Shown piece after piece: positions 34,858 through 44,866 of a stretch of 64,000 bases of DNA. Position numbers and translations under genes: made by a program. The notes below the pieces were generated by a model. The model was not told where the DNA came from, made no database searches, and was given only the letters and a program-made list of their open reading frames with translations. Source of the stretch: Halalkalicoccus sp. NIPERK01 (GTDB lineage Archaea > Halobacteriota > Halobacteria > Halobacteriales > Halalkalicoccaceae); contig NZ_JASVVV010000003.1 of the NCBI RefSeq assembly GCF_030287405.1, positions 427,116-491,115 of the forward strand, written 5' to 3'. The number at the start of each line of letters is the position of its first letter. Positions within the stretch are counted from its first letter, which is position 1.

Positions 34858-34904
34858 AACGAAACCACTAATCGATCCGAACCCGAAGGCTGGAACACCG
34901 GTAG

Positions 34905-36593
34905 ATGGTGGACCAGATCGCGCTCGCCACGGACTTCGCCGTCATCGTCGTCGCGGCGACGACGATCGGCTTTGTGGCGAAGCAGACGGGCCAGCCGACC
35001 ATCATCGCCTACATCCTCACGGGCCTCCTTCTGGGACCCGTTTTCCTCGACGTCGTCACCGAGGAGGGACTCGTCGAACTCATGGCCGAACTCGGCCTCG
35101 GCTTCCTGCTGTTCCTTCTGGGGATCAAGATGCGCTTCGACGACATCCGGAACATCCTCCGGCCGATCGTCACCATCGCCGTCTGGCAGACGGTCCTCCA
35201 GACCGCGCTCGCCTTCGCGGTCGCGTACGTGCTGGGCTTCACGCTCGTCGAGACGGTCGTCATCGCGCTCGCGACCGTCTTCGGCGCGACACCGATCATC
35301 GTCAAGGTCCTCACCGACAAGGACGAGATCACCGCACTCCCGGGGAAGATCGACGTGGGCGTGCTGATCGTCCAGGACATCTACCTCGTGTTCGTCCTCG
35401 CGATGCTCTCTGCGGGCGGCCTGACGAGCGTCGCGGACGTCGGGCTCACCCTCGTGACGATCACCGTCATGATGTCGTCCATCGCCCTGTTCTCGCTCGC
35501 TTCCTCGCGATACCTCCTGCCCGGACTGTTCCGGCGGATCGCCGACGACAAGGACGTCTTCTTCGTCATCGCCATCGCGTGGGCCTTCCTCTTCATCGTC
35601 GTCAGCGAGGGGCTCGACCTCTCGATCGAGGTCGGGGCCTTCCTCGCGGGGATCAGTCTCGCCCAACTCCCCTACAGCAAGGAGCTAGAGGAGCGAATCG
35701 CCCCGATCACCGACTTCTTCATCCTCGTCTTCTTCGCGTCGATCGGGCTTCGACTGGCCGCGGACGACCTGCTCGCCTACTGGGTCGAGGCCGTGGTCGC
35801 GAGCGCGGTGTTGATGATCGGGAACTTCTGGATCATGTTCTACCTCATCGACCGCGAGGACTTCAGCGTCGAGACCTCGTTTCTGGGCTCGATCAACATG
35901 GTGCAGGTCAGCGAGTTCTCGCTCGTCGTCGGGGGGATCGCCGTCGCACAGGGGTTCGTCGACACCCCCGTCCTGGGCTATCTCAGCCTGATGGCGCTGC
36001 TGACGATGACGCTCTCGACCTACGTCATCAACTACAACCACGCGATCTACGACCGCGTCGAGCCGTGGTTCGCCCGCTTCGAGGGCGAGGGGAAAGGCGA
36101 CGTCTCCCTCCCCGAGTACCGCGATCACGCCGTCGCGATCGGCTACGACGAGATCACCGAACGGGCCCTCCCGCGGTTGAAGGAGCGCTACGGCGAGGTG
36201 GTCGTCATCGACCGCCGGACGGATCACATCGAACGACTGCGCGAGGAGGGTGAGTACGAGTCCGTCTACGGCGACTTCAAACACGGCGAGATCCGCAAGG
36301 CCGCCGGCCTGAAACGCGCCGACTTCGTGTTGAGTTCGACCGTCCAGCCCGAACTCAACGAACGCCTGCTCGGGGAGGTCTCGGCGGGAACGATCGTCTT
36401 CTGTGAGGCCGAACGAATCGACGACGCCGAACGGCTGTACGACCTGGGTGCCGACTACGTGATCCTGAGCACGCACCTCACCGGCGAGAAACTCGCCGCC
36501 TACCTCGAGTCGTACTTCGACGACCGCGAGGCGTTCGAGGCCGCCATCGGCGAGGACGTCCGCCGGATCCGCCGGGGTGGGATCGATGGTTGA
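34905..36593 (+). CDS. CPA2 cation:proton antiporter with fused TrkA-N-like domain
   Basis: This 562-residue protein has a CPA2 membrane domain (about 1-380: ILTGLLLGPVFLD, GLGFLLFLLGIKMRF, VFGATPIIVKVLTDKDEI) and a C-terminal TrkA-N-like domain (about 400-555). The Rossmann loop in the latter reads AIGYDEITERAL, lacking the usual GxGxxG, although the acidic VVIDRR strand end is present. It may bind a nucleotide differently or be structural. Like KefB/C, it probably moves K+ or Na+ against H+. The next antiporter overlaps its end by 8 bp. Confidence 0.85.
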   Translation: MVDQIALATDFAVIVVAATTIGFVAKQTGQPTIIAYILTGLLLGPVFLDVVTEEGLVELMAELGLGFLLFLLGIKMRFDDIRNILRPIVTIAVWQTVLQTALAFAVAYVLGFTLVETVVIALATVFGATPIIVKVLTDKDEITALPGKIDVGVLIVQDIYLVFVLAMLSAGGLTSVADVGLTLVTITVMMSSIALFSLASSRYLLPGLFRRIADDKDVFFVIAIAWAFLFIVVSEGLDLSIEVGAFLAGISLAQLPYSKELEERIAPITDFFILVFFASIGLRLAADDLLAYWVEAVVASAVLMIGNFWIMFYLIDREDFSVETSFLGSINMVQVSEFSLVVGGIAVAQGFVDTPVLGYLSLMALLTMTLSTYVINYNHAIYDRVEPWFARFEGEGKGDVSLPEYRDHAVAIGYDEITERALPRLKERYGEVVVIDRRTDHIERLREEGEYESVYGDFKHGEIRKAAGLKRADFVLSSTVQPELNERLLGEVSAGTIVFCEAERIDDAERLYDLGADYVILSTHLTGEKLAAYLESYFDDREAFEAAIGEDVRRIRRGGIDG

Positions 36594-38262
36594 CCTGATC
36601 AACACCCTCGCGCTCGTGTTCATCAGCGCCGGGGCGTTCCTGCTGATCGCCAACCGCCTCTCGCTGTCGTCGGTGCCCTTCTACATCCTCGCCGGACTGG
36701 TGGTGGGGGCGTTCGTCGACCAGCCCGAACTCCTCGAACTCGCCCAGTGGGGGATCGCCTTCCTCGTGTTCGTCTTCGGCGTGAGCCTCGAGTTCGGTTC
36801 GTTGAGAACCGTGATCCGCGACGGCGAGATCATGACGATCGTCCAGTTGCTCGTGGTCGGCCCGCTCTCCTTCGGCGTCGGCCTCGTACTCGGGTTCGAC
36901 CCGCTGAACGCGCTGTACTTCAGCGCCGCGGCCACGCTCTCGTCGACCATCGTCGGCACGGGGCTCAGGAGGGTCGACATCCGCGAGAACCTTGTCCACG
37001 GTCGACTCGCGAAGTCGGTTCACTTCCTGCAGGACGTCCTCGCGGTGGTGTTGCTCCTCGTCCTCAGTGCCGAGGCCTTCGCCGCCGACGACGTCGCGAT
37101 GAAACTCGGCTACGGCGTGCTACTGCTCGCGGCCGCGGGGGTCGTCCATCGCTACCTCTTCGACCCGTTCTCGCGGCTCGCTGGCGATTCTCAGGAACTG
37201 CTGTTGATGACGGGCATCTCGATCCTGATCGGCTTCCTCGCGCTCGCCGAGTTCATCGGCCTCTCGATCGTCGTCGGGGCGTTCGCCGCCGGGCTGGCGA
37301 TCAAGCGCGACGTGGGCCACCTCGGGATGCTGAACGGGATCGAGTCGATCAAGGACTTCTTCGCCGCGATCTTCTTCGTCACGATCGGCGCGCTCGTCTC
37401 GACGCCGACGGTCGAGGTGGTGGTCGTCTCGCTCACGCTGATCGTCCTCACGGCGGTCGTAAAGCCGCTCGTCATGCTCGGCACCCTGCTGTGGGAGGGC
37501 TACGACGCCCGCACCGCCTCGCTGACGAGCCTGAGCCTCGATCAGGTCAGCGAGTTCGCGCTCTTTCTCGCGATCGGCGCGCTCATCGAGGGGGCGATCT
37601 CCCCCGCCCTCTTCGACGCGATCATCATCGCGGCGGGTGTGACGATGATCACCTCCGCCTACACCCGGAGACACGACCACCGCCTCTACGAGACGCTGTT
37701 GCGCCACGTCGCCGGGCGGGTCCACACCGAGAAGATCGACGAACGAAGTCGGATCGGCTCGCCCGTCGATCACGTCGTGATCGCGGGATTCGGCCGGCAG
37801 GGTCGTCGGCTCGCACACGCCTGCGAGGAATCCGGTCGGGAGTTCGTCGTCGTCGAGAACGATCCCGCGATGCTCGACCCCCTACGAGAACAGTGTGAGA
37901 ACTACGTCTTCGGCGACGCGATGCACCGCTACTCCTGGGAGAAGGCGCGGGTCGACGACGCCCGCCTCGTGATCTCGACGATCGACCAGCGGCCCGTCTC
38001 CGAGCGGATCCTCGAACTCGACTTCGGGGCCGACGTGATCCTGCGGGCCGACGACACCGACGACGCACGCGCCCTGCTCGATCGGGGTGCGCTCTACGTC
38101 GTCGTGCCGGACGTGCTCGCGTCCGACCAGTTGATCGGACACGTCACGGCGGTGATCGAGGGCGACGCCGCCCCTGGCGTCGAAGTCACCCACCGCGAGG
38201 AGCTTCGCGCCCTCGAGGAACTCGGCTTCTCGTCGCTCGCGGACCGACGCGACCTCGGGTGA
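36586..38262 (+). CDS. CPA2 cation:proton antiporter with fused TrkA-N domain
   Basis: This 558-residue protein has a CPA2 membrane domain (ILAGLVVGAFVDQPEL, LVFVFGVSLEFGSLRTV, ATLSSTIVGTGLRR) and a C-terminal TrkA-N domain with a canonical dinucleotide loop VVIAGFGRQGRRLAHAC and acidic VVVENDP. Probably regulated by NAD(H) or nucleotides. ATG 36586 lies inside the end of the upstream antiporter gene, so the three antiporters are likely made from one mRNA, and the K+ channel gene follows by 30 bp. Confidence 0.87.
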   Translation: MVDLINTLALVFISAGAFLLIANRLSLSSVPFYILAGLVVGAFVDQPELLELAQWGIAFLVFVFGVSLEFGSLRTVIRDGEIMTIVQLLVVGPLSFGVGLVLGFDPLNALYFSAAATLSSTIVGTGLRRVDIRENLVHGRLAKSVHFLQDVLAVVLLLVLSAEAFAADDVAMKLGYGVLLLAAAGVVHRYLFDPFSRLAGDSQELLLMTGISILIGFLALAEFIGLSIVVGAFAAGLAIKRDVGHLGMLNGIESIKDFFAAIFFVTIGALVSTPTVEVVVVSLTLIVLTAVVKPLVMLGTLLWEGYDARTASLTSLSLDQVSEFALFLAIGALIEGAISPALFDAIIIAAGVTMITSAYTRRHDHRLYETLLRHVAGRVHTEKIDERSRIGSPVDHVVIAGFGRQGRRLAHACEESGREFVVVENDPAMLDPLREQCENYVFGDAMHRYSWEKARVDDARLVISTIDQRPVSERILELDFGADVILRADDTDDARALLDRGALYVVVPDVLASDQLIGHVTAVIEGDAAPGVEVTHREELRALEELGFSSLADRRDLG

Positions 38263-38292
38263 ACACGAGAGGTCTATAACGTCGAGCGAGCG

Positions 38293-39459
38293 ATGGGTGG
38301 TATGGAGTGGGGCGAGCGCTGGGGACTGATCGGCACGCACCTGACGGTCGCGCTGACGGCGATCGTCGCCGTCCTCTCGATCGTCACCGGGATCGCGAAC
38401 ATCAGCGCGCCGGCGGTCGGACTGCTCCACGACCGTATCGCCATCCCGGCGATCGTCCACCGGACCGCCGGCTTCACCGGCGCGATGACCGGCTTTTTGA
38501 TGCTGCTTTCGGCCTACGGGCTTCGGACCCGCCTCCGGGCGGCCTGGTGGTCGACGGCCGTGTTGCTGCCGATGACCGCGATCCAGGGACTGCTCCAGTC
38601 GAGCGTGCTCTCGCTTCCCCTCATAGTCGTCTCCGCGCTCGCGATGCCGAACCTGCTCGCGAACCGCTCGCATTTCGACCGCGAACTCCAACTCACGAAC
38701 ACGCAGATCGCCGCCGGCCTCGCCCTGGTGGGCGCACAGGCCTACGGCACGCTCGGCACCTACGCGCTCCGGGAGGGGTTCGCCGAGGTCGACACCATCC
38801 TCGACGCCTTCTACTACACGCTCGTCACCGCGAGCACCGTCGGCTACGGCGACGCGACCCCCGTCACCCAGGAGGCCCGGCTGTTCGGGATGTCGGTCCT
38901 GCTCGTGGGTACGGCCAGTTTCGCGGTCGCGCTCGGTGCCCTGCTCAGCCCCGTCATCGAAGCCCGCCTCGCGGCCGCACTCGGAAAGATGAACGACGCA
39001 GAACTCGCCTCACTGGACGATCACGTACTGGTTCTCGGCTACGGCGAACTCACCGAGCCGATCCTGCAGGAACTCGAAACCCGCGCGCCGTTCGTCGTCG
39101 TGACCGACCACGACGAGCGCGCGGAGCGCCTCGCCGATCGCGACGTCCTCGTCCTCCGGGGCGATCCCAGCGACGAGGAGACCATCGAGCGCGCCGGCCT
39201 CGATCGGGCGCGCGCGGCGGTCGTCGCGACCGACACCGACGCCGAGGACGCCCTGACCGTGCTGACCGTCAGACAGCTCCGCCCCGACGTTCGGATCGTC
39301 TCGGCGGCGACCGACCGCGAGAACGTCGACAAACTCAGGCGCGCCGGCGCGGACGCCGTCATCAGCCCCGCGACCATCGGGGGACGGCTCATGGTCCAGT
39401 CGGCGCTGGGCCGTACGGACACCGAGGACGTCGCAGACAGGCTGCTCGGCGATCGGTGA
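38293..39459 (+). CDS. K+ channel with fused TrkA-N domain
   Basis: This 388-residue protein has N-terminal TM helices and then a pore module with selectivity filter TVGYGD (residues 182-187) preceded by DAFYYTLVTAS, and a C-terminal TrkA-N domain (about 235-370) with VLVLGYGELTEPILQEL and VVTDHDERAERL. The glycine loop is GYGELT, not the full GxGxxG. It should conduct K+ under ligand control. Four TM helices precede the filter region, so the topology is larger than a two-TM channel. ATG 38302 is an alternative start. Last gene of the antiporter cluster, convergent with the AI-2E genes. Confidence 0.83.
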   Translation: MGGMEWGERWGLIGTHLTVALTAIVAVLSIVTGIANISAPAVGLLHDRIAIPAIVHRTAGFTGAMTGFLMLLSAYGLRTRLRAAWWSTAVLLPMTAIQGLLQSSVLSLPLIVVSALAMPNLLANRSHFDRELQLTNTQIAAGLALVGAQAYGTLGTYALREGFAEVDTILDAFYYTLVTASTVGYGDATPVTQEARLFGMSVLLVGTASFAVALGALLSPVIEARLAAALGKMNDAELASLDDHVLVLGYGELTEPILQELETRAPFVVVTDHDERAERLADRDVLVLRGDPSDEETIERAGLDRARAAVVATDTDAEDALTVLTVRQLRPDVRIVSAATDRENVDKLRRAGADAVISPATIGGRLMVQSALGRTDTEDVADRLLGDR

Positions 39460-39465
39460 GTCGAG

Positions 39466-40473
39466 CTACAGCGCCTCGTAGTACTCGTCGAAGAGCTCGA
39501 GGACGACCTTCAGCGCGCCGACGAGGATCGGCCCGATGAACAGTCCCATAAAGCCCAGCAGGTAGACGCCGCCGATCACGCCGACGATGATGATGCTCGG
39601 GTTGAGTTCGGCGTAGCGGTCGACGAGGATCGGCCGGAGGAAGTCGTCGGTGGCGCTCACCACGACCAGCCCCCAGATGGCCAGCGCGACCCCCGCGACC
39701 GTCTGGCCGCTCGTGACGAGGTAGATCGCCGCGGGCCCCCAGATCAGAATGGAGCCGACGACCGGGATCAGCGACAGGACGATCATGAGGAACGTCCAGA
39801 AGACGGCGTTGGGGATCCCGGTGACGATCAGTCCGAGCCCCGCGATCCCGCCCTGTACGACGGCGACCAGGACGTGACCGAGCAGCACCGCCCACGTGAT
39901 GGCGTTGAGGCTCGTATAGAGGTCGTCCTGGACCGTCTCCGGCAGCGGCGTGGTGTTTCGAACCCACCCGTAGAGCTTCTCGCCGTCCTTCAGCAGGAAG
40001 AAGAGCAGAAAGACGAGCAGTCCGAGCCCCACGAGGACGTGCGTGAGTGCCGAGAACACGTCGGGTGCGCTCCCGGCGAGGGTCTGTGCGGCGCTTTCGG
40101 CGTACGCGCTCAGCCGCGAGGCGATGTCGATCTGCTGGCCGGTGTAGCGCTGGATGAGCGATTCGACCCGCGAGATACCGAATCCGCCGAAGCCGCCGGT
40201 CTGGAGCTGCCGTGCGAGCGCCATCGCGTCGCCCGCGACGGTCGCGCCGACCACGGCGAACGGGATGAAAAAGGCGATCACCGCCCCGACGATCAGGACC
40301 GAGGCGGCGATCGCCTCCCCGAACCGGGGTTCGAGCCGCCGCTGCAGCGGATAGAGGACGAACGCCAGCAACAGCGCGAGCAACACGTACTGTAAGAACG
40401 GCTTGATCAGCGCGAACGACACCGCGAGCAACAGCGCGATCAGCGCGAGCAGGAACCCCCGTCGCACGTTCAT
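39466..40473 (-). CDS. AI-2E family transporter
   Basis: This 335-residue protein of the AI-2E/UPF0118 (PerM) family has about eight TM helices, with the signature SLIPVVGSILIWGPAAIYLV and LRPILVDRYAELNPSIIIVGVIGG. Members include autoinducer-2 exporters and Na+(Li+)/H+ antiporters, so the true substrate is uncertain. Given the location next to cation antiporters, a cation function is possible. Forms a tandem with a paralogue 42 bp upstream. Confidence 0.82.
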   Translation of the reverse strand: MNVRRGFLLALIALLLAVSFALIKPFLQYVLLALLLAFVLYPLQRRLEPRFGEAIAASVLIVGAVIAFFIPFAVVGATVAGDAMALARQLQTGGFGGFGISRVESLIQRYTGQQIDIASRLSAYAESAAQTLAGSAPDVFSALTHVLVGLGLLVFLLFFLLKDGEKLYGWVRNTTPLPETVQDDLYTSLNAITWAVLLGHVLVAVVQGGIAGLGLIVTGIPNAVFWTFLMIVLSLIPVVGSILIWGPAAIYLVTSGQTVAGVALAIWGLVVVSATDDFLRPILVDRYAELNPSIIIVGVIGGVYLLGFMGLFIGPILVGALKVVLELFDEYYEAL

Positions 40474-40515
40474 ACGGTTCCTCTGCCCGCCCGCCGAATA
40501 AAACGCCGGCTTGCG

Positions 40516-41514
40516 TCACCGGTCGACGTAGTACTCGTCGAACGTCTCGATTGCGATCTTGAACGCGCCGACGATCACCGGCCCGAAAAAGAGCCCCATC
40601 ACGCCCAACAGGTAGAGCCCGCCGACGACCCCGAGCATGATCGTCGCGGGGTTGAGTCGTGCCCTGCGGTCGACGAGGATCGACCGGAGGTAGTTGTCCG
40701 AGAGGCCCACGACGGTCGCCCCGTAGAGGAACAGCGCGCCGCCCGCGACGGGATCGCCGAGCGCGACGAGATAGGCCGCCGCCGGACCCCAGACGAGAAA
40801 CGCGCCGACGACGGGCAACAGCGCGAGCAACATCATCACGAACGTCCAGAAGAGGGCGTTCGGGATGCCCGTGACGGCGAGTCCGATCCCCGCGAGCAGC
40901 CCCTGGATCGCCGAGACGAGGACGTGGCCCACGAGCACCGCCCACATGAGGTCGTCGACGTTCGTGGACAGTTCCCTCAGAACGCCGTCGGGAAGCGGCG
41001 TGACCTCGAACAGCCACGCGGTGAAGTAGCGGCCGTCCCGGAGGAAGAAAAACAGGAGAAACGCCGAGAGGGTGATGCCGATCACCGCGTGGGTGAACAC
41101 GCCGACCAGGTCCGAGGCGCTCCCGACGAGCACGCTCGCGAAGTTCTCGGCCGCGGTCCCGAGCGTCGTCGACAGGTCGACCTCCCGGCCCGTCGAATCG
41201 GCGATGGCGGCCTCGACCTCCGCGAGTTCGATGTCGCTGTCGCTCAGGCGCTGTGCCAGATCGAGCGCGTCGCTCGCGACGAACGAGATCAGCGCGGCAA
41301 AGGGCAGGATCACCGCGCCGGTCGCACCCCCCATCAGCGCCAGCGCCGCGCCGGTCCCGCCCACGAAGGGTGCGAGACGACGATAGACCGGGGTGAGCAG
41401 GTACGCGATCAACACCGCCAGCAGCAGGTACTGGCGGAAGGGCCAGACGATCGCGAGCGACAGCGCGCCGAGCGCGCCGATCACGAACAGCATGAACCCC
41501 CTGCTCACGTCCAT
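40516..41514 (-). CDS. AI-2E family transporter (second copy)
   Basis: This 332-residue paralogue of the neighbouring gene has the same core: ALLPVVGAFLVWGPAAAYLV and LRSILVDRRARLNPATIMLGVVGGLY. About eight TM helices, with a soluble segment between the second and third. ATG 41514 is chosen. It is the first gene of a two-gene tandem. The difference between the two copies lies mainly in the extracytoplasmic segment (about 95-130). Confidence 0.82.
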   Translation of the reverse strand: MDVSRGFMLFVIGALGALSLAIVWPFRQYLLLAVLIAYLLTPVYRRLAPFVGGTGAALALMGGATGAVILPFAALISFVASDALDLAQRLSDSDIELAEVEAAIADSTGREVDLSTTLGTAAENFASVLVGSASDLVGVFTHAVIGITLSAFLLFFFLRDGRYFTAWLFEVTPLPDGVLRELSTNVDDLMWAVLVGHVLVSAIQGLLAGIGLAVTGIPNALFWTFVMMLLALLPVVGAFLVWGPAAAYLVALGDPVAGGALFLYGATVVGLSDNYLRSILVDRRARLNPATIMLGVVGGLYLLGVMGLFFGPVIVGAFKIAIETFDEYYVDR

Positions 41515-41555
41515 GCGAGATGACACGCCATCGAGGGGGATAAAACGACCCGGCG

Positions 41556-42284
41556 CTACGAGAGCGCGAGGACGGCGTCGAGGCCGATCCCGATCGCCCG
41601 CTCGACGTTGTCCTTCGCCTTCTCGGGCAGTTCCTCGTCGTCGGTCTCGCCCTTCTGGGTCCCCTCGACGAGGTTTCCGTCGACCGTGCAGATCGCGCCC
41701 GCACGCATCCCCTTGCGCCGCGCGAGCGTGAACACGGCGGCGGCCTCCATCTCGACCGAGAGGATCCCCGCCCGCTCCCACTCGTCGACGTACTCGTCGG
41801 TCTCGGCGTAAAACGCGTCGTCGCTCGCGATCGGACCGACGTGGATCTCCTCGTCCCGACCCTCCGCGCCGTCGACCAGCGCCGAGAGCACCTCGAAGTC
41901 CGGGACCGCCGGATAGGTGGCCGACTCGTAGCGCTTCGTGGTGCCCTCGTCCTTGGCCGCGCCGGTCGCGACGACCATGTCCCCGATCTCGATCCCGCGC
42001 TGGAGCGCGCCCGTGGTACCCACTCGAATGACGGTCTCGACGCCCACGCGCTCTAGCTCCTCGATCGCGATGGCCGCGGAGGGACAGCCGATTCCCGTCG
42101 AACAGATCGTCAGGCCCGTGCCCTCGTAGGTGGCGTTGACGAGTTTGTACTCGCGGTTCTCGGCGACGACCTCGCTTTCGTCGCAGAGGCCGGCGATCCG
42201 GTCGACCCGGCCGGGGTCGCCGGGGATCAGCGCGATCTCGTTGAGGTCGCCCTCTTCGACCAGCAGGTGTGGTTGTTTCGCCAT
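41556..42284 (-). CDS. udp: Nucleoside phosphorylase (uridine phosphorylase-like)
   Basis: This 242-residue PNP/UDP-family protein has IPGDPGRVDRIA near the start, RVGTTGALQ, SVEMEAAAVFTLARRKG and GAICTVDGNLVEG. It should cleave uridine or other nucleosides with phosphate to give ribose-1-phosphate and the base. The location is near deoC, another nucleoside-salvage gene, though on the other strand. The specificity (uridine versus purine) is not certain from sequence. Confidence 0.8.
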   Translation of the reverse strand: MAKQPHLLVEEGDLNEIALIPGDPGRVDRIAGLCDESEVVAENREYKLVNATYEGTGLTICSTGIGCPSAAIAIEELERVGVETVIRVGTTGALQRGIEIGDMVVATGAAKDEGTTKRYESATYPAVPDFEVLSALVDGAEGRDEEIHVGPIASDDAFYAETDEYVDEWERAGILSVEMEAAAVFTLARRKGMRAGAICTVDGNLVEGTQKGETDDEELPEKAKDNVERAIGIGLDAVLALS

Positions 42285-42427
42285 ACGCGCGAGTCTCGGG
42301 GACCGGGCAAAAGCCGTGCGGTCCATACCGTCGGTCATGGGCGTATGACCTGCGGTAGCGTGATCCGACGGGCACGAATCACGCCCGTCGTGGCGACACC
42401 CGATACACGGAGCTATGACCGACGGTA

Positions 42428-43219
42428 TCACCCTCCGACCGCGAACAGCAGCAGGTTGTGGACGCCGGGGCCGAACCCGACGGCGGCGATCGCGCCCAAC
42501 AGGAGAAACCCCTCGCTCGGGGCGTCCTCGACGTACTCGGCCATGAGCCAGACGATCCCCGTCGCGAGGAGGAGTTTCACGAGGACGAACAGCCAGCCGA
42601 CGCCGATGACCTCCGAGGTGGGGAGCGTCTCGGCGAAGCCCATGATCGCCCGCGGGAGCGGCGAGCGTTCGGCGACCTCCAGGACGTCGATCCCCACGGC
42701 GGTCGAGACGCCGTCGAGGGCGTGCCCGAGGACGACGAGCGCGCCGGCCGCGCCGGTCGTCGCCGCCACGCCCGGGAGCGCACGCCGAAAGAGCCCCCAC
42801 GTCCCCGCGGCGAGGACGATCGAGCCGACGAGCGCGACGACCGGCCAGACGGGCGTGATCGTCCCGCGGAGGTAGCCGACGGCGAAGGCCGCCCCGACCG
42901 CGAACAGCGCCGCGAGCGTGCCCGCGAGCGCGAGTACCCGGTCGTCCGAGAGCCCCCAGACCGCCCCCGCGAGGACGAACGTGCTGACGTAGACGCTCGG
43001 GGTCCCAAGAAGCGGTGCGACGACCTCGGGGACGGCGTCGATCACCTCGAGGACGTGGCCCGCCGCGCCGGCGACCATCCACGGGACGAACGCCAGCACC
43101 GTCGCCTCCCCGATCGGGGGTCGCCGACGCGAGAGCAGTGCCGCGACCGCCGCCGCCGCGGCGAGCAGGACGAGGAGGTACGCGAGCGGGGGGAGGGAGA
43201 AGCCGTCGGGAAGGACCAT
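42428..43219 (-). CDS. DUF63 family membrane protein
   Basis: This 263-residue protein has about seven TM helices and motifs of archaeal DUF63: VPWMVAGAAGHVLEVIDAVP, LGHALDGVSTAVGIDVL, and EGFLLLGAIAAVGFGPGVHNLLL. Conserved Asp/His in the membrane (HALDG, HVLEV) suggest an enzyme or transporter. The function is unknown. It follows a nucleoside phosphorylase on the same strand, 143 bp away. Confidence 0.8.
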   Translation of the reverse strand: MVLPDGFSLPPLAYLLVLLAAAAAVAALLSRRRPPIGEATVLAFVPWMVAGAAGHVLEVIDAVPEVVAPLLGTPSVYVSTFVLAGAVWGLSDDRVLALAGTLAALFAVGAAFAVGYLRGTITPVWPVVALVGSIVLAAGTWGLFRRALPGVAATTGAAGALVVLGHALDGVSTAVGIDVLEVAERSPLPRAIMGFAETLPTSEVIGVGWLFVLVKLLLATGIVWLMAEYVEDAPSEGFLLLGAIAAVGFGPGVHNLLLFAVGG

Positions 43220-43457
43220 ACCCGCACACCTCTCCCGGAAATAGAAAGCGTTGCGATACGATCCCCTTCGAGCACCCGCCGACCGTTACGACCGCCCGTG
43301 ACTACAGTGCGACCGTCCGTGACGGTCCCCGATTCCCCTCGTATGTTCTATTCGATAGTGCCTCGCATCAAACGGTTACAAACGGGTGGTATAGCCCTCG
43401 TTCGGCCGATTCTGACCTGGCGTCTCCGACACAGGTGTGGGATCCGGACGATCTGAA

Positions 43458-43467
43458 CCCTTATTCT
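43458..43467 (+). promoter_or_regulatory. TATA-like box of the Bat-like regulator
   Basis: CCTTATTCTG is centred about 26 nt before the ATG at 43489, fitting a leaderless transcript. Confidence 0.45.
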
Positions 43468-43488
43468 GGTCGGTAGCATTAGGTTTCC

Positions 43489-44169
43489 ATGGTCTCGATC
43501 ATCGAGTTCCGAATCCCCCTCGACCGGTTCGCGTTGGCCACGACGTTCGAGGCGGTGGCGCAACTCGACGTCGAAGCCGAGCGCTTCGCCGTGCAGGCCA
43601 CCGATTCGGCCATGCCGTTCGTCCGGGTCCGGACGGACGACTTCGAGGGGTTCGAACGCGCGCTCGCGGTCGATCCCTCCGTCGAGGCCGCCTCCTGTAT
43701 CGCCGAGTACGACGACGACCGGCTCTATCGGATGGAGTGGGCCGACGAGGTCCGCTTCGTCCTCGACCTCCTGCTCGAAAAGGACGGGGCGATCACGGCC
43801 CTCCAGACGGGCGGAGGGGCGTGGGAGTTCCAGTTGATGTGTCCCGAACACCACTCGCTCTCGGAGATCTACACGTTCTGCGGGGAGAACGGCCTCACGC
43901 TCACCGTCGATGCGATCTACGAACCCGACAGCAGCGACGGCTCGAAACACGGGCTGACCGACTCACAGCACGCATCGCTCCTGAAGGCCAAGGAGATGGG
44001 CTACTACGACGTCCCCCGTAAATCCTCCCTCTCCGACCTCTCGGACGTGCTCGGCGTCTCCCATCAGGCGCTCTCCGAGCGCCTCCGGCGCGGCCACGGG
44101 CGGCTCATCGAGCGCACGCTGCGTTCGGACGACGGCCGGACCCACGGCCCGATACGGCCCGAGCAGTGA
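43489..44169 (+). CDS. Bacterioopsin-activator-type HTH regulator (HTH_10)
   Basis: This 226-residue protein has an N-terminal beta-rich domain (BAT-type, [20 protein letters not shown]...) and a C-terminal HTH_10 helix-turn-helix ([52 protein letters not shown], about 150-203). These regulators are numerous in haloarchaea and respond to light, oxygen or metabolites. Targets unknown; deoC follows 67 bp downstream. Confidence 0.85.
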   Translation: MVSIIEFRIPLDRFALATTFEAVAQLDVEAERFAVQATDSAMPFVRVRTDDFEGFERALAVDPSVEAASCIAEYDDDRLYRMEWADEVRFVLDLLLEKDGAITALQTGGGAWEFQLMCPEHHSLSEIYTFCGENGLTLTVDAIYEPDSSDGSKHGLTDSQHASLLKAKEMGYYDVPRKSSLSDLSDVLGVSHQALSERLRRGHGRLIERTLRSDDGRTHGPIRPEQ

Positions 44170-44236
44170 TCGCGACCGGTCGGTGCGGGCCCGCGGATCG
44201 GTAGCCTATTTGGTTCCAGAGCGTCTCCGACGGCGC

Positions 44237-44866
44237 ATGGACAGAGCGGAGTTCGCCGCGGCCATCGACCACACCGTCCTCGGTCCGGAGACGACCCGCG
44301 CCGAGGCACTCGGCGTCGTCCGGGAGGCCAGCGAGTACGGGATGAACGCCTGCATCCCGCCGTGTTACGTCGAGGAGGCCAGCGAGTACGACGTGACGCT
44401 CGCGACCGTGATCGGCTTCCCCCACGGCCAGAACAGGCCCGAGACCAAGCGAAAGGAGGGCGTCGAGGCGTGGAAGGCGGGCGCGGACGAACTCGACGTG
44501 GTCTGCAACCGGGGGCGACTGCTGGGCGACGAACCCGAACGGTTCCACGCCGAGATCGCCGAGATCGTCGCCGCGGTGCCGGTCCCGGTGAAGGTGATCA
44601 TCGAGACGGCCGAACTCCCCGCCGAGCGGATCAGGCAGGCCGCCGAACTCGCCGTCGAGGCCGACGCCGCCATGCTCAAGACCTCGACGGGCTTCGGCGA
44701 GGGCGGGGCGACCGTCGAGGATGTCGAGTTGCTGGCGGAGTACCTCCCCGTGAAGGCCAGCGGCGGGATCGGCGACTACGCGACTGCGAGGGCGATGCTC
44801 GACGCCGGGGCCGAGCGGATCGGCGCCTCTTCGGGGGTCGCGCTGGTCGAGGGGTTCGAACCGTGA
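44237..44866 (+). CDS. deoC: Deoxyribose-phosphate aldolase
   Basis: This 209-residue TIM-barrel aldolase has IDHTVLGPE near the start, [10 protein letters not shown], and the active-site segment [19 protein letters not shown], whose lysine (in KTSTGF) forms the Schiff base; [13 protein letters not shown] follows. It cleaves 2-deoxyribose-5-phosphate to acetaldehyde and glyceraldehyde-3-phosphate, in deoxynucleoside breakdown. ATG 44237 fits the family start; the upstream frame is non-conserved. Confidence 0.92.
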   Translation: MDRAEFAAAIDHTVLGPETTRAEALGVVREASEYGMNACIPPCYVEEASEYDVTLATVIGFPHGQNRPETKRKEGVEAWKAGADELDVVCNRGRLLGDEPERFHAEIAEIVAAVPVPVKVIIETAELPAERIRQAAELAVEADAAMLKTSTGFGEGGATVEDVELLAEYLPVKASGGIGDYATARAMLDAGAERIGASSGVALVEGFEP

